Shown here one piece after another: positions 49,644 through 57,681 of a DNA stretch of 64,000 bases. The notes under the pieces are model-generated. The model was not told the origin of the DNA. It made no database searches and saw only the letters and a program-made list of their open reading frames with translations. Source of the stretch: FEN-1219 sp963728995 (GTDB lineage Bacteria; Pseudomonadota; Gammaproteobacteria; Steroidobacterales; Rariloculaceae); NCBI GenBank assembly GCA_963728995.1, contig CAVSMD010000002.1, positions 806,001 to 870,000 of the forward strand, read 5' to 3'. Position 1 is the first letter of the stretch. Every line of letters starts with the position of its first letter. The position numbers were made by a program, and so were the translations under genes.

Positions 49644-49883
49644 GTGGAACCAGCGTCAGTTTATCTGGCCGCCGGCCTGATGATCGGACTCGGCGGCCTG
49701 GGTGCGGCTATCGGCGTCGGCGTTCTCGGCAGCAAGTGGCTGGAAGGGTGCGCCAGACAGCCGGAGCTGGCGTCGATCCTCCAAGGCAAGTTCTTCATCG
49801 CCATGAGCACGGTGGACGTCATCCCCATGATTGGCCTTGCCGTGGGGCTATACCTGATATTTGCCATTGCGCCAAGCACTTAG
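49644..49883 (+). CDS. atpE: Orphan F0F1 ATP synthase subunit c
   Basis: A GTG start at 49644, with GAGGAA eight bases upstream, gives a 79-aa proteolipid. It has two helices (LAAGLMIGLGGLGAAIGVGV; the ion-binding VDVIPMIGLAVGLYLIFAIA with the essential Asp) joined by the polar loop GCARQPE, close to the E. coli protein around the same Asp. The gene has no atpB, atpF or other atp neighbour: MAPEG and LysR genes flank it. It may be a second c subunit or the only copy relocated; the window cannot decide. The region upstream (49489-49640) is A/T-rich and probably a promoter. Confidence 0.85.
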   Translation: MEPASVYLAAGLMIGLGGLGAAIGVGVLGSKWLEGCARQPELASILQGKFFIAMSTVDVIPMIGLAVGLYLIFAIAPST

Positions 49884-50044
49884 CCGGGCGGCGGCGGCTC
49901 CGGCATGCCCGGCACGGCGGACTCGAACCGGCGGACGAGCGGAATCGATTGTCTTCGGATACAACTAGATGGGCGTCTTTCGAAGCGCATTGTTTGCTAT
50001 TTTAAACAGCCTCGGCAACCGGCCGTCGTGTCAGGGTCACTTCA

Positions 50045-50941
50045 ATGAGCCGATGGGAAGGATTCGAAGAGCTCGTACGGGTGGTGGAAGCGGGCAGTTT
50101 CTCCGGCGCCGCGCGAGCGCTGGGTGTCTCCAAGGGGCATGTCAGCCAGCGCATCGGCCAGTTGGAAGACCGCTTGGGCGTCAGGCTATTGCACCGGACC
50201 ACCCGAAAACTGTCGCTGACCGAGCTCGGCAACCTCTATTACCAGCGCTGCAAGCAAATCATCGAGGACCTCGACGAGGTCGAGCAGGCGGTTACCGAGT
50301 ATCAGCAGCGCGCCACGGGCTTGCTGAAAATAAGCTCGCCGAATCTGCTGGGTGAGATGCATGTCGTTCCCGCCATCGCGGACTTCGTCGCGCAGAACCC
50401 CAGCGTGGCAATCGAGCTGAATTTCTACAGCCGTAAGGTGGACCTGATCGAGGATGCTTACGATGTGGCCATCCAGGTTGGAGCGAGAACGGATATCAAC
50501 GTGGTCAACACGCCTCTGGCGAAGACCACGTTCCAGCTCGTGGCCAGTCCCCGGTTCCTCCAGCAATACGGGACTCCGGAGGAACCTCGCGACTTGAAGC
50601 GGCTGCGCTGCGTGACGTTCACGGAATACGGCACCAGCAAGCCCTGGAGATTCATACGCGGGCAGGAAGCGCTGGCGGTGAGCGGGATATGCCGCTGGCA
50701 CAGCAACAGCGGCCATTGCCTGCTCGCGGCCGCGAGGGACGGCCTGGGCCTCGCCTACCTGCCGGACTACTACTTGGCCACAGATCTCAAGGCGGGCCGC
50801 CTGGTACGCCTCCTCGAAGACTGGACGGGCATCGAGCGAGACGTGGTGGCTCTTTATCAGCATCGGCGGCATCTGTCCGCCAAGGTGAAGGTATTCGTGG
50901 ATTTCATGCGGGACAGGTTCGGTCGACAACGGCCCTGGTGA
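50045..50941 (+). CDS. LysR-family transcriptional regulator
   Basis: An intact 298-aa regulator. The winged helix-turn-helix is at about 1-60 (GSFSGAARALGVSKGHVSQR, IGQLEDRLGVRLLHRTTRKL), followed by a linker helix and a periplasmic-binding-protein-like effector domain (LKISSPNLLGEMHVVPAIAD, FVAQNPSVAIELNFYSRKVD, DGLGLAYLPDYYLATDLKAG). The target and effector are unknown. The 161 bp upstream back to atpE are A/T-rich from about 49945, as expected for its promoter. The nearest divergent or adjacent genes (small membrane and VOC genes) lie downstream on the opposite strand. Confidence 0.9.
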   Translation: MSRWEGFEELVRVVEAGSFSGAARALGVSKGHVSQRIGQLEDRLGVRLLHRTTRKLSLTELGNLYYQRCKQIIEDLDEVEQAVTEYQQRATGLLKISSPNLLGEMHVVPAIADFVAQNPSVAIELNFYSRKVDLIEDAYDVAIQVGARTDINVVNTPLAKTTFQLVASPRFLQQYGTPEEPRDLKRLRCVTFTEYGTSKPWRFIRGQEALAVSGICRWHSNSGHCLLAAARDGLGLAYLPDYYLATDLKAGRLVRLLEDWTGIERDVVALYQHRRHLSAKVKVFVDFMRDRFGRQRPW

Positions 50942-50999
50942 GGCCTCCGTCCATGTCAGCGGCTGCGAACGGCGCCCGCGCGTTCCACCGCGAGATCCG

Positions 51000-51203
51000 T
51001 CAGAGTCTGACGAAATAGGGAATGCCGATCAGCACCACCCCGACAACGACGAGCAGGAGAGTGCTCGAAACGAAGTAAGGAAAGATCATGAGCGCCAACC
51101 CACACACGAGCGGGACGACTGCCCTCTGCTTCTTGCCATAGAGGAAGAAGCCCAGCCCGACCGAGCCGAACAGCAGCCCCCAAAGAAGCCATGCTTCGTT
51201 CAA
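51000..51203 (-). CDS. Small membrane protein of unknown function
   Basis: About 67 residues with two or three hydrophobic segments (WLLWGLLFGSVGLGFFLYGK, VVPLVCGLALMIFPYFVSST, LLLVVVGVVLIGIPYFVRL). A TTG at 51203 is preferred because AGGGGG lies five bases upstream; a GTG at 51218 is the alternative. It resembles many uncharacterised bacterial membrane proteins with a KK/R loop. It lies 21 bp after the stop of the VOC gene at 51225. Confidence 0.6.
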   Translation of the reverse strand: MNEAWLLWGLLFGSVGLGFFLYGKKQRAVVPLVCGLALMIFPYFVSSTLLLVVVGVVLIGIPYFVRL

Positions 51204-51224
51204 TGTACCCCCTAGCACCGCAGA

Positions 51225-51608
51225 TTAGCCCAGCGCGCTGATCATGACGTAATAGCCATCGGGGTCACGAAGTCCGAACTCCATCGTGCCCGTATTGGGA
51301 CTCAGATGAGGTTCTTCTGCCAGTGCCGCGACGAGGGTGCGTGCTCGACGTAGCGTGTCGTCGAAGTCGTCCACACGAAAGAACAAGAGAAGCCCATGGC
51401 CGGGTTGGGCATGGTCGGGACTCGTCAGTGGCGGATGCTCGTGGGCGCCCCACTCATGAAGGCAAAGCAACACCGTGCCGTCGGTATCCAGAATTTGCCC
51501 GAAATCATCGTGAGCCGGAGTCGTGGCCTTCTGGCCAAACAGCGACTGATACCACTTGAAGCTGACGGCGACGTCGGCAACGCCGATGATCGTCCAGGTG
51601 CGCTTCAT
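51225..51608 (-). CDS. VOC-superfamily protein (glyoxalase/bleomycin-resistance fold)
   Basis: The ATG at 51608 overlaps the stop of a second VOC gene upstream (ATGA). The 127-aa product carries the paired fold: MKRTWTIIGVADVAVSFKWY, QSLFGQKATTPAHDDFGQIL, LLLFFRVDDFDDTLRRARTL and TMEFGLRDPDGYYVMISALG. The late Glu (TMEFGLRDPDGYY) is a typical metal ligand of the family. Tandem overlapping VOC genes suggest a heterodimer or paired activities, but the substrate is unknown. Confidence 0.8.
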   Translation of the reverse strand: MKRTWTIIGVADVAVSFKWYQSLFGQKATTPAHDDFGQILDTDGTVLLCLHEWGAHEHPPLTSPDHAQPGHGLLLFFRVDDFDDTLRRARTLVAALAEEPHLSPNTGTMEFGLRDPDGYYVMISALG

Positions 51609-51997
51609 CGATCGCCCTGCCTGACCTGGACTAGAGCTCGCGGCTCCATGAGCTCGATGCGATTGCCGAAAGGATCCGCGACATACACCCGAAAATACCC
51701 CTCGAGCAGGTCGTCGTCGATCACGTGAACCTGGTGCGCCTTCAAGCGCGCCACCAGACCCTCCAAGTCCGTCACCAATAGGGCGGGATGAGCCTTCTTG
51801 GCGGGTCGAAAGTCGGCCTCCACGCCAAGGTGGATCTTCAAGGAACCTCGCTCGAACCAGGCGCCACCCCGTTTGGCGAGCTCCGGTGGCTTCGGCACCT
51901 CCGGAATACCCAGGAGTCCCTGGCAGAACTCGCGCGCACGCGGCTCCATGCCCGGAGGCATCGCGAGCTGCACGTGTTCGATCCCGACTACAGACAC
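51605..51997 (-). CDS. VOC-superfamily protein (glyoxalase fold)
   Basis: A GTG at 51997 (MSVVGIEHVQLAMPPGMEPR) is the likely start, although longer forms exist in frame. The fold shows His in IEHVQLAMP, FCQGLLGIPEVPKPPELAKR, HPALLVTDLEGLVARLKAHQ and YVADPFGNRIELMEPRAL, with the metal-type Glu near the end. About 130 residues. Overlaps the next VOC gene by four bases. The role is unknown; dioxygenase or lyase-like activity is possible. Confidence 0.8.
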   Translation of the reverse strand: MSVVGIEHVQLAMPPGMEPRAREFCQGLLGIPEVPKPPELAKRGGAWFERGSLKIHLGVEADFRPAKKAHPALLVTDLEGLVARLKAHQVHVIDDDLLEGYFRVYVADPFGNRIELMEPRALVQVRQGDR

Positions 51998-52170
51998 GCG
52001 CTCACCATGAGAGCTTGCAAACAATACTTGTCATCGGCGCAGCGGTATGACAAGCTTACTATGCATAATGAGAAGTATACGTTGTATTTTAGCGGCTTGA
52101 GGGGTCGCCGTCGCCCCCTGTTTCCTCGGAATCGTCGTTCGCGCTCCCTTTTTTGCAAAGGAGGACTCTC

Positions 52171-52655
52171 ATGACCGCCAAGCCTCTCGCAAAGATCAGC
52201 CGGCGGGTTCTGTTGATTTCGCCGGTCGTCATCGCGGTCGGTGGTTTCTTGCCGTGCTCCATGGGTTGAAACCGCAGAATGCTACGTTCGTCCTGGTTCC
52301 GAGCCGTGTTTTCGATCTTCGTGCTGGGCTACTCCAGTTTTCTCGCGCGCAGGGCAACGCGGCGCATGGACGAGGTGCAGATCGCGAGCCAGGGATTCGC
52401 CTGCGTGCGTGGTTACGCCTGGGGAACGGGGCCACCGTGTTGCTGCTGATGTTGCCGCCGGTGACCAACTGGCTGATCGACCTGGCGGATGTCGTGACCG
52501 CCGGGGCGCCGGACATCCCCACTCGGCATCGTGCCGCCTTGCTGCTGGGGCTCAACTTTGGCTTCTTGCTGCTCGTCCTCGTGCAAATGGTTTGCATGGT
52601 GGTCGCCTCCATGATCTGGCAACGGCGCATGAGCGGAACGGGGGAGCAGACATGA
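52171..52655 (+). CDS. Multi-helix membrane protein paired with XRE regulator (two frameshifts)
   Basis: The ATG at 52171 has a perfect AAGGAGG six bases upstream, which sets the start. The reading changes frame near 52260 and 52400: MTAKPLAKISRRVLLISPVV, then SWFRAVFSIFVLGYSSFLAR and RATRRMDEVQIASQGFA, then LGNGATVLLLMLPPVTNWLI and ALLLGLNFGFLLLVLVQMVC. It ends in RRMSGTGEQT. There are three or four transmembrane segments. Such genes are often followed by a small XRE regulator, as here, and may form a membrane-signal/repressor pair. No family name can be given with confidence. Confidence 0.6.
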
Positions 52656-52674
52656 CGTGCGGGCGGATGTCGAG

Positions 52675-52872
52675 ATGAAGAACCGCATCCGCGTGCTGCG
52701 CGCGGAGAAAGCCTGGAGCCAGGCCGAGCTCGCCGAGCGCGTGCACGTCTCGCGCAATTCGATCAACGCCATCGAGAACGGCCGGTTCGATCCGTCGCTG
52801 CCGCTCGCGTTTCGAATCGCCGACGCCTTCGGTCTCAGCGTCGAGGAAGTGTTCGACAAGACGGATGTCTGA
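52675..52872 (+). CDS. Small XRE-family HTH regulator
   Basis: A 65-aa protein made almost entirely of a helix-turn-helix: MKNRIRVLRAEKAWSQAELA, ERVHVSRNSINAIENGRFDP and IADAFGLSVEEVFDKTDV. This YozG/Cro-like form usually autoregulates a short operon with a membrane protein upstream. The ATG at 52675 lies 19 bp after the membrane gene's stop. An earlier in-frame ATG (52657) is possible. Confidence 0.85.
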   Translation: MKNRIRVLRAEKAWSQAELAERVHVSRNSINAIENGRFDPSLPLAFRIADAFGLSVEEVFDKTDV

Positions 52873-52953
52873 ACGCCGGCGCCCGGAGGCTGGTGCTGCA
52901 CTGAGCACAGGGCGCGAGCCAGCGACTCAATCGACGATGCGTGCGCCCACCGA

Positions 52954-53632
52954 CTAGCCCTCGTTTCGGCTCGCTGCCGTGCGGTGCAACCCGTGCGTGG
53001 ACGACAAGCGGCCGAGATCGCGGGGTTGCTCGAGCAACTGTTCTGCGCCGGCCCCCATCAATTCCTTCCGCGAACCGTATCCCCACAGCACTCCTATGGG
53101 GAGTACTCGATTGCGTCGGGCTCCACGAACGTCATGCTCTCTGTCACCGACCATGATCGTATCCGCGGGACGCAACCGGGCGCTGGCCAGAACGTGGCTG
53201 ATGAGCACTTCTTTGTCCGCGCGGGTCCCGTTCAACTCACTACCGAAGATCGCCTGGAAATATCGCGTAAGCTCGAAATGTTCGAGGATCTGTTCCGCGA
53301 ACACATGCGGCTTCGAGGTCGCCACGTACAAGCGCGCGCCCTGAGCTCGGAGAGACTCCAGGGCGTCCGGGATTCCCTCATACACGGTGTTCTCGAACAT
53401 GCCCACGCTGGCGAAGCGGTCGCGGTACGCCTGTACGGCCATCTCGGTCCGAGCGCCGTCGCCGGACAACAGCTTGGAGAAGCTATCGCGGAGCGGCGGG
53501 CCGATGAACCCTTCCAACTCTGAGTCGGGAGGCGCCGGCTCTCCCAACGTCGACAGTCCGTGCTTGATGCAGGCGATGATTCCTTCGCGCGGGTTCGTCA
53601 ACGTGCCATCGAGGTCAAACAGGATGTTCACG
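52954..53632 (-). CDS. HAD-superfamily phosphatase (phosphoglycolate-phosphatase-like)
   Basis: A GTG at 53632 starts MNILFDLDGTLTNPREGIIA, with the HAD motif I DLDGT. Motif II (YVATSKP), the Lys in ADKEVLISHVLA and motif III VGDREHDVRGARRN follow, with the ending IGVLWGYGSRKELMGAGAE. The cap domain (SELEGFIGPPLRDSFSKLLS) is of the PGP/Gph C1 type. Intact and about 225 aa. It lies just left of the cassette array, only 34 bp from the GFA gene, without an attC between, so it may mark the edge of the array or be its oldest member. Confidence 0.85.
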
Positions 53633-53666
53633 TGTTTAGCGGCCGCATGGTGACTACGGAGCCCGT

Positions 53667-54023
53667 TCAGTCCAGGAATTTCCAAGTATTTGCGCCATCG
53701 AGTCTGCGAACGCGAGTTGTTTCGATGACCGAGGGATCGAAGTTGCGGAAGTTCACGCCCATCCGCTTGGCGCCGCGCGCAATTGGCCGCCAGTGGGTTA
53801 CGCAACCACACGTTGCGCATCTGCACAGCCAAAGAAACTTGTCACCCCACGCATAGCGGTCGATGGCTCCCTTGCGAGCAGTGATCTCGACCTTGCTTAC
53901 TTCGTAGTAGCCCCACAGCCCAGCATGACGGCGACAGATCGAGCAGTTGCAGCTCGTAAGCCGCCGTGGCTTTCTTGCGACCTGGATCTGGACTGCACCG
54001 CAGTGACACGAACCTTTGAGCAT
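53667..54023 (-). CDS. GFA-family (glutathione-dependent formaldehyde-activating-like) zinc protein
   Basis: The ATG at 54023 follows AAGAGGGCAGGG and gives MLKGSCHCGAVQIQVARKPR. The zinc-binding Cys set is visible in CHCG, SCNCSICRRHAG and CRCATCGCVTHW. The family fold is MSS4-like; enzymatic activity is unproven for most members. The gene is preceded by a GTTAGGC-type attC end (54044-54050), as expected of a cassette gene starting shortly after the recombination site. Intact, 118 aa. Confidence 0.85.
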   Translation of the reverse strand: MLKGSCHCGAVQIQVARKPRRLTSCNCSICRRHAGLWGYYEVSKVEITARKGAIDRYAWGDKFLWLCRCATCGCVTHWRPIARGAKRMGVNFRNFDPSVIETTRVRRLDGANTWKFLD

Positions 54024-54043
54024 GGCCCTGCCCTCTTGGTAAC

Positions 54044-54050
54044 GCCTAAC
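54044..54050 (-). other. attC-type R' core (GTTAGGC) before the GFA cassette
   Basis: On the minus strand the seven bases read GTTAGGC, fitting the GTTRRRY integron core. It ends a region of 148 bp (54051-54197) downstream of the small membrane gene, which contains palindromic segments but no clear partner core. The complete attC boundaries could not be drawn. Confidence 0.45.
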
Positions 54051-54197
54051 GTTCCGACTCCGGTGCGGCGCGCCGAGCGCTGCCGAGCGACGCGAGCGCA
54101 TGATGAAGTGACGCCCTCGGCCGCGTGCTGTCCGTTGCAGCGATGCCGTATCACGTTGCGCTGCCACCGTTTGCTCGGCGGCTGGCTCGCCGCCTGT

Positions 54198-54449
54198 TCA
54201 TTTTCGACCCCACCGCCATCTGACGGGTCGCTCGCCCTTGATCGCTGCGATTGCGATGAGCGCCACGGTTATCAGGGACATATACAGAGACATCCCTAGA
54301 ACATCTCGTTGCGGTTTCAGGTAGTGGATACCGGCGTAGACCAGAGCCAGATACGCAGCAAGTACGACCCAGCCCTGCCAACGGACCGGCAAACCCCAGC
54401 CCCAGCCGTACCTCTTCACGGGAAACCAAAAGCGCGGCTGGTCATTCAT
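54198..54449 (-). CDS. Two-helix membrane protein of an integron cassette
   Basis: The ATG at 54449 starts MNDQPRFWFPVKRYGWGWGL, then WQGWVVLAAYLALVYAGIHY and SLYMSLITVALIAIAAIKGE, with the basic end RPVRWRWGRK. About 83 residues. Proteins of this pattern (aromatic N-terminus, two helices) recur in gene cassettes, but their role is unknown. It is upstream of the GFA cassette and follows the candidate attC core at 54491-54497. Confidence 0.7.
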   Translation of the reverse strand: MNDQPRFWFPVKRYGWGWGLPVRWQGWVVLAAYLALVYAGIHYLKPQRDVLGMSLYMSLITVALIAIAAIKGERPVRWRWGRK

Positions 54450-54490
54450 TTCGCGGCCTCCAATCGCACCAACGCACGAACGCACGAAGA

Positions 54491-54497
54491 TCCTAAC
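54491..54497 (-). other. Candidate attC core (GTTAGGA) after VOC cassette
   Basis: The minus strand reads GTTAGGA here, close to GTTRRRY, 28 bases after the stop of the VOC gene and 42 bases before the membrane gene. The span is too short for a full attC of the family seen at 60-61 kb, so it may be a shortened or decayed site. Confidence 0.35.
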
Positions 54498-54524
54498 GAC
54501 GACACTGCGCGTGCTTGTCGGTCG

Positions 54525-54947
54525 TCAATCCGACGGCATTAGCTGAGAATTCCACACGACCTCCCAAAGATGTCGATCGGGGTCCAGGAAGTAGCCGGCG
54601 TAGCCTCCCCAAAAGGTCTCGTGCGCGGGCTTCACAATGGTCGCGCCGGCAGCGCCCGCCTGCTGCATCACCTCATCGACCTCGGCCTTGGACGAAACGT
54701 TGTGTCCGATCGTGACTTCTGTTGGCGAGGGACCAGAGAGGTCGAGCCCGCAATCCTGCGCAATACTCTTTCGCGGCCACAGTGCGAGCTGCAAGCCTTG
54801 CTGCAACGGAAAGAACGCCACTGCCCCGAACTCGAACTCCGTGCCAACGATGCCATTGGTAGGTAACCCAAGCCCGTCTCGATAAAATCGGAGCGCTCGA
54901 TCCAGATCATCGACGCCGATGGTCAGGATAGTGACGCGAGGCTTCAC
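54525..54947 (-). CDS. VOC-superfamily protein (cassette gene)
   Basis: Intact, 140 aa: MKPRVTILTIGVDDLDRALR, FYRDGLGLPTNGIVGTEFEF, AVAFFPLQQGLQLALWPRKS, VMQQAGAAGATIVKPAHETF and YAGYFLDPDRHLWEVVWNSQ. The fold is the glyoxalase/bleomycin-resistance type with the usual metal Glu near the end. Such proteins are frequent in integron cassettes and can give resistance, but no such activity is shown here. A degenerate attC (54966-55053) lies just before its start. Confidence 0.85.
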   Translation of the reverse strand: MKPRVTILTIGVDDLDRALRFYRDGLGLPTNGIVGTEFEFGAVAFFPLQQGLQLALWPRKSIAQDCGLDLSGPSPTEVTIGHNVSSKAEVDEVMQQAGAAGATIVKPAHETFWGGYAGYFLDPDRHLWEVVWNSQLMPSD

Positions 54948-54965
54948 GAGACGCTCGATATCGAC

Positions 54966-55053
54966 GCAGGACGCCGCAAATCAGCGACGCGCTGATGCAC
55001 GAGACTCACAACACATTTATCCATGCCGCGCGCTCGCCGCACTTGCTTGTCAT
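54966..55053 (-). other. Degenerate attC site
   Basis: The minus strand reads CATGACAAGCAAGTGCGGCG, GAGCGCGCGGCATGGATAAA and GCATCAGCGCGTCGCTGATT, which align with the attC family at 60-61 kb (matching GCATGCAGCGAGCGCGC and GGCGCGTCGCTGATGCGCGG segments). Both seven-base cores have decayed (CATGACA, GTCCTGC). It precedes the VOC cassette. Confidence 0.6.
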
Positions 55054-55209
55054 GTGACTATGTGCGCGACCGCCAGTAACCTGCGCTCGCTCACGGGGAG
55101 CCGCCTGCTCGTCGGCGCTCAACTCATCGCGCTTCATCTGGTCCACCGTAGTTTGGCTCACGAGTTGCGTCAATACCTCGGATATGACCGACGTGCTCAC
55201 GATTGTCAC
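55006..55209 (-). CDS. Possible small cassette ORF of unknown function
   Basis: A 67-aa reading begins GTGACAATCGTG (MTIVSTSVISEVLTQLVSQT, TVDQMKRDELSADEQAAPRE) and ends inside the degenerate attC. The first half is a plausible amphipathic protein; the last part is attC sequence. No family match is recognised. It fits the usual cassette pattern of a stop codon within attC, but may be spurious. Confidence 0.3.
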   Translation of the reverse strand: MTIVSTSVISEVLTQLVSQTTVDQMKRDELSADEQAAPRERAQVTGGRAHSHMTSKCGERAAWINVL

Positions 55210-55240
55210 AGCACGCCATGACCCGATCCGTGCCCTTGCG

Positions 55241-56747
55241 CTACGCCGCAGCAGGCGGTCCGAACCAAGTGCCGAGCGCGTCGGCGAGACCCGAGTGGGT
55301 CGAGTCTCCCACCCAGGCCACGTATCCGTCGGGTCGAATCAGCACCGCGGCCGGCGCAGCGGCTTCGCCGAGCACCGGAAGTTCCCACTTGGCCATCGTA
55401 GGTCGCGTCGAAGTACTGGACGCGGTCCGACCACGGAGCGATATCGATGGTGCGCGGCGCGCCGAAGTTGAGCAGGACTGGCCGAGCACTCGTGCAGGAA
55501 ACTGAAGGCACGCCGCGAGCCGCTTGCGGTGACTACGTCGAGGTCGGGCATGCGACGTCCCAGCAGCGGATGTCCCTGCCCTAGATCGTATCGAATGTCC
55601 AAGTCCGGACATCATCCCGGAGATACGTTTGCGCGGCTCCTCCATCTTGAGGAGCTCGCCCACGATGTCGCGCACGGCCAACGTGCGATCGTCCTCGCGG
55701 TGCAACGCGACCTGCGCCATCGTCGTTTTGAGAGTCGCGCACCACCGGGTGACGCTCGGCGTGATACGTGTCGAGCAGGCTGTCCGGAGACATGGACTTA
55801 ATCACCTGCGCCAGCTTCCATCCGAGGTTCACCGCATCCTGCACGCCTGCGCTGAGTCCCTGTCCGCCGATCGGCGAGTGAACGTGCGCGGCATCGCCGG
55901 CGAGCAACACGCGTCCACTGCGATATTTCGCGGCCTGCCGCGTCATGTCCGTGAACCTGGAGATCCAGGTTGGGCTGTGCACGCCATAGTCCGTGCCGCA
56001 CGCGGCGATGAGCAGCTGCCTTGAGATCACTCAGAGTCGGATCCGACGCGTGAATTCGGGTTCGGTTCGGTGACCATGACGCCGATGGGGCCGATATCCT
56101 TATATATGATTTCGCCGCCTTTGATCTCGTACTCCGACCTGCCGAAGGCATAATGCCGGCCGCGGAACGGTGCACTCCGTACGGCGGCATCTCCGTCATC
56201 TCCACTTCCGCGAGAATGCTGCTCGTCGTCGGATCCCAACCGGGGAAGTCGATGCCCGCGGTTTTGCGTATCGAGACTGCGTCCACCGTCGCACCCGACG
56301 AGATATTGCGCGCGCAGCGATTGACCGTCGGCGAGCGTAACGTCGACACCGGCGTCGTGACTGAACGAAATCCCGTGATTTCGCGGCCATAGAGGATTGG
56401 CACGTTGAGCTCGGTGAACCCAGTCGGCGAGGATGCGCTCGATGTGCTTCTGCCGCAGCGCGAGCCCGTAGTTGTGGCGGGTCGGGAAGTCGCTGATGTC
56501 CAGTCGGGTGATAGCCGAAGCCCGTGATTTGCGCGGTTTGTCCCGCCGAGAGGAATCGGTCCGCGATGCCGCGCTGGTCGAGCACTTCGATGGTGCGCGA
56601 GGAAATTCCGAGGGCACGCGCGCCGGAGAGCTCCTGATTATGCCGGCGCTCGACGACGGCGACGTCCACGCCCGCCAGCGCCAATTCGCCTGCGAGCATG
56701 AGCCCTGTCGGTCCACCACCGGCGATCAATACGGCATGTTCGGTCAT
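55241..56747 (-). CDS. FAD-dependent aromatic/rifampicin-type monooxygenase (several frameshifts)
   Basis: The ATG at 56747 starts MTEHAVLIAGGGPTGLMLAG with the FAD fingerprint, then ELALAGVDVAVVERRHNQEL. The DG motif (YLVGCDGGRS), the GD motif (LAGDAAHVHSPIGGQGLSAG) and MQDAVNLGWKLA-like sequence are all present. A C-terminal thioredoxin-like domain ends it (RPVLLNFGAPRTIDIAPWSD, PAAVLIRPDGYVAWVGDSTH). This architecture is that of PF01494 monooxygenases such as pentachlorophenol or rifampicin monooxygenases. Breaks near 56505, 56410, 56375, 56120, 56030, 55730, 55605 and 55490 occur. It lacks flanking intact attC sites, so it may be either an old cassette or chromosomal. Confidence 0.75.
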
Positions 56748-56774
56748 AGCCCCCTCGGTTCGCGGCGCCACGCG

Positions 56775-57002
56775 TCAACGGATTCGACGCGCATTCGTCC
56801 TGGGAGTTTCGACGTAACCGACATAGCGTTCATACCAATGCTCCACGATGAAACGATGCAGCGCCATCCATGCGTCGTGACCCGACATGACGAGCTGGCT
56901 TCGGGTGGCCGGAGTACTCACTCCGCCGCCAGGGAAGAGGTGCGTGAACGTCAACGCGCTGCCTCGAGCGCCGAAGTGCGCGTTCGACCCCCTAACCGGC
57001 AC
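56775..57002 (-). CDS. Small ORF of unknown function
   Basis: A 75-aa reading from a GTG at 57002, which itself lies in a GTTAGGG attC-core-like sequence (56990-56996). It contains FTHLFPGGGVSTPATRSQLV and HDAWMALHRFIVEHWYERYV, a plausible helical end. No family is recognised. It precedes the monooxygenase by 27 bp and could be a partial gene. Confidence 0.35.
   Translation of the reverse strand: MPVRGSNAHFGARGSALTFTHLFPGGGVSTPATRSQLVMSGHDAWMALHRFIVEHWYERYVGYVETPRTNARRIR
56990..56996 (-). other. Candidate attC core (GTTAGGG)
   Basis: The minus strand reads GTTAGGG, fitting the attC core except at the last base. It is about 140 bp after the DUF998-like gene's stop, a region with G/C-rich palindromic sequence but no clear second core. 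It is a weak candidate for a decayed attC. Confidence 0.3.
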
Positions 57003-57137
57003 GCGGTCTTTCCGCTGATGATCCCATGGAGATCCACCACGCGTTTGGCGCCACGGGCGGCATCCGACGCGAAGTCCAGCGCGTTGCTGCCGCAGCTCAG
57101 CCGCGGCGCGCTGCCGTGTATTCGCGCCGCGCGCAGA

Positions 57138-57574
57138 TCATGCTCGAGCCGCTTGGTTCAGGATCAGGGAGGCCACGGCAGCGATCTTGGGCATCTCTAA
57201 TGCCACGACGATCATCCAGGCGAAGGCCACCGCGAAGCTAATTCGCTGTGCAAGACCGCCGCCGCCGCTGGGAGTCATGAGGGAAAAAAAGGCCGTGCCA
57301 ATCACCGCGCCAACGGCCAGCCACGTCACTCGTGCGACGACACTTTGCTCCGCCGCAGCACTCGACGCAGTCCGACGACGAGAGCCATGAGAGCGATCGC
57401 TTGAAAGAAATACGTGGTCGTCATCAGCGCCCCAGAATCCGTAAGGACGTAGGCGCTCATGGGATTGGCCACGGGATCCATGCCTGGCTCGAGAAAGTGA
57501 AGCAGCGTAGTAACCGCGACGTAATACGTCAACGTTGCTATCACGACTCTACTCACGGTACGAGTGTCGATCAT
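57138..57574 (-). CDS. DUF998-like integral membrane protein (probable frameshift)
   Basis: The first part (MIDTRTVSRVVIATLTYYVA, VTTLLHFLEPGMDPVANPMS, AYVLTDSGALMTTTYFFQAI) and the second (VTWLAVGAVIGTAFFSLMTP, ISFAVAFAWMIVVALEMPKI) together give a four- or five-helix DUF998-type protein. The Pro-x-x-x-Pro-M-S-x-Y motif in the first loop is characteristic. A GTG overlaps the first stop (GTGA) near 57328, so it may be two overlapping genes, but one indel gives a normal-length product. It follows the attC at 57600-57676, as a cassette gene should. Confidence 0.65.
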
Positions 57575-57599
57575 TCCGATGCTCCGGCAGCGGTGCGTA

Positions 57600-57676
57600 C
57601 GTCAACGACGCGCCGACGCTCTAACCACAAAACACATCTATCTGGATCGTGCGCTCGCCGCATGCGGTCGTTAGCG
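57600..57676 (-). other. attC site
   Basis: On the minus strand the site runs from CGCTAAC (57670-57676) to GTTGACG (57600-57606). It includes GACCGCATGCGGCGAGCGCA, GATAGATGTG and AGAGCGTCGGCGCGTC, matching the other attC sites. The cores face each other as inverted repeats and can form the attC hairpin. It lies between the secreted-protein gene and the DUF998-like gene. Confidence 0.75.
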
Positions 57677-57681
57677 CTGCG

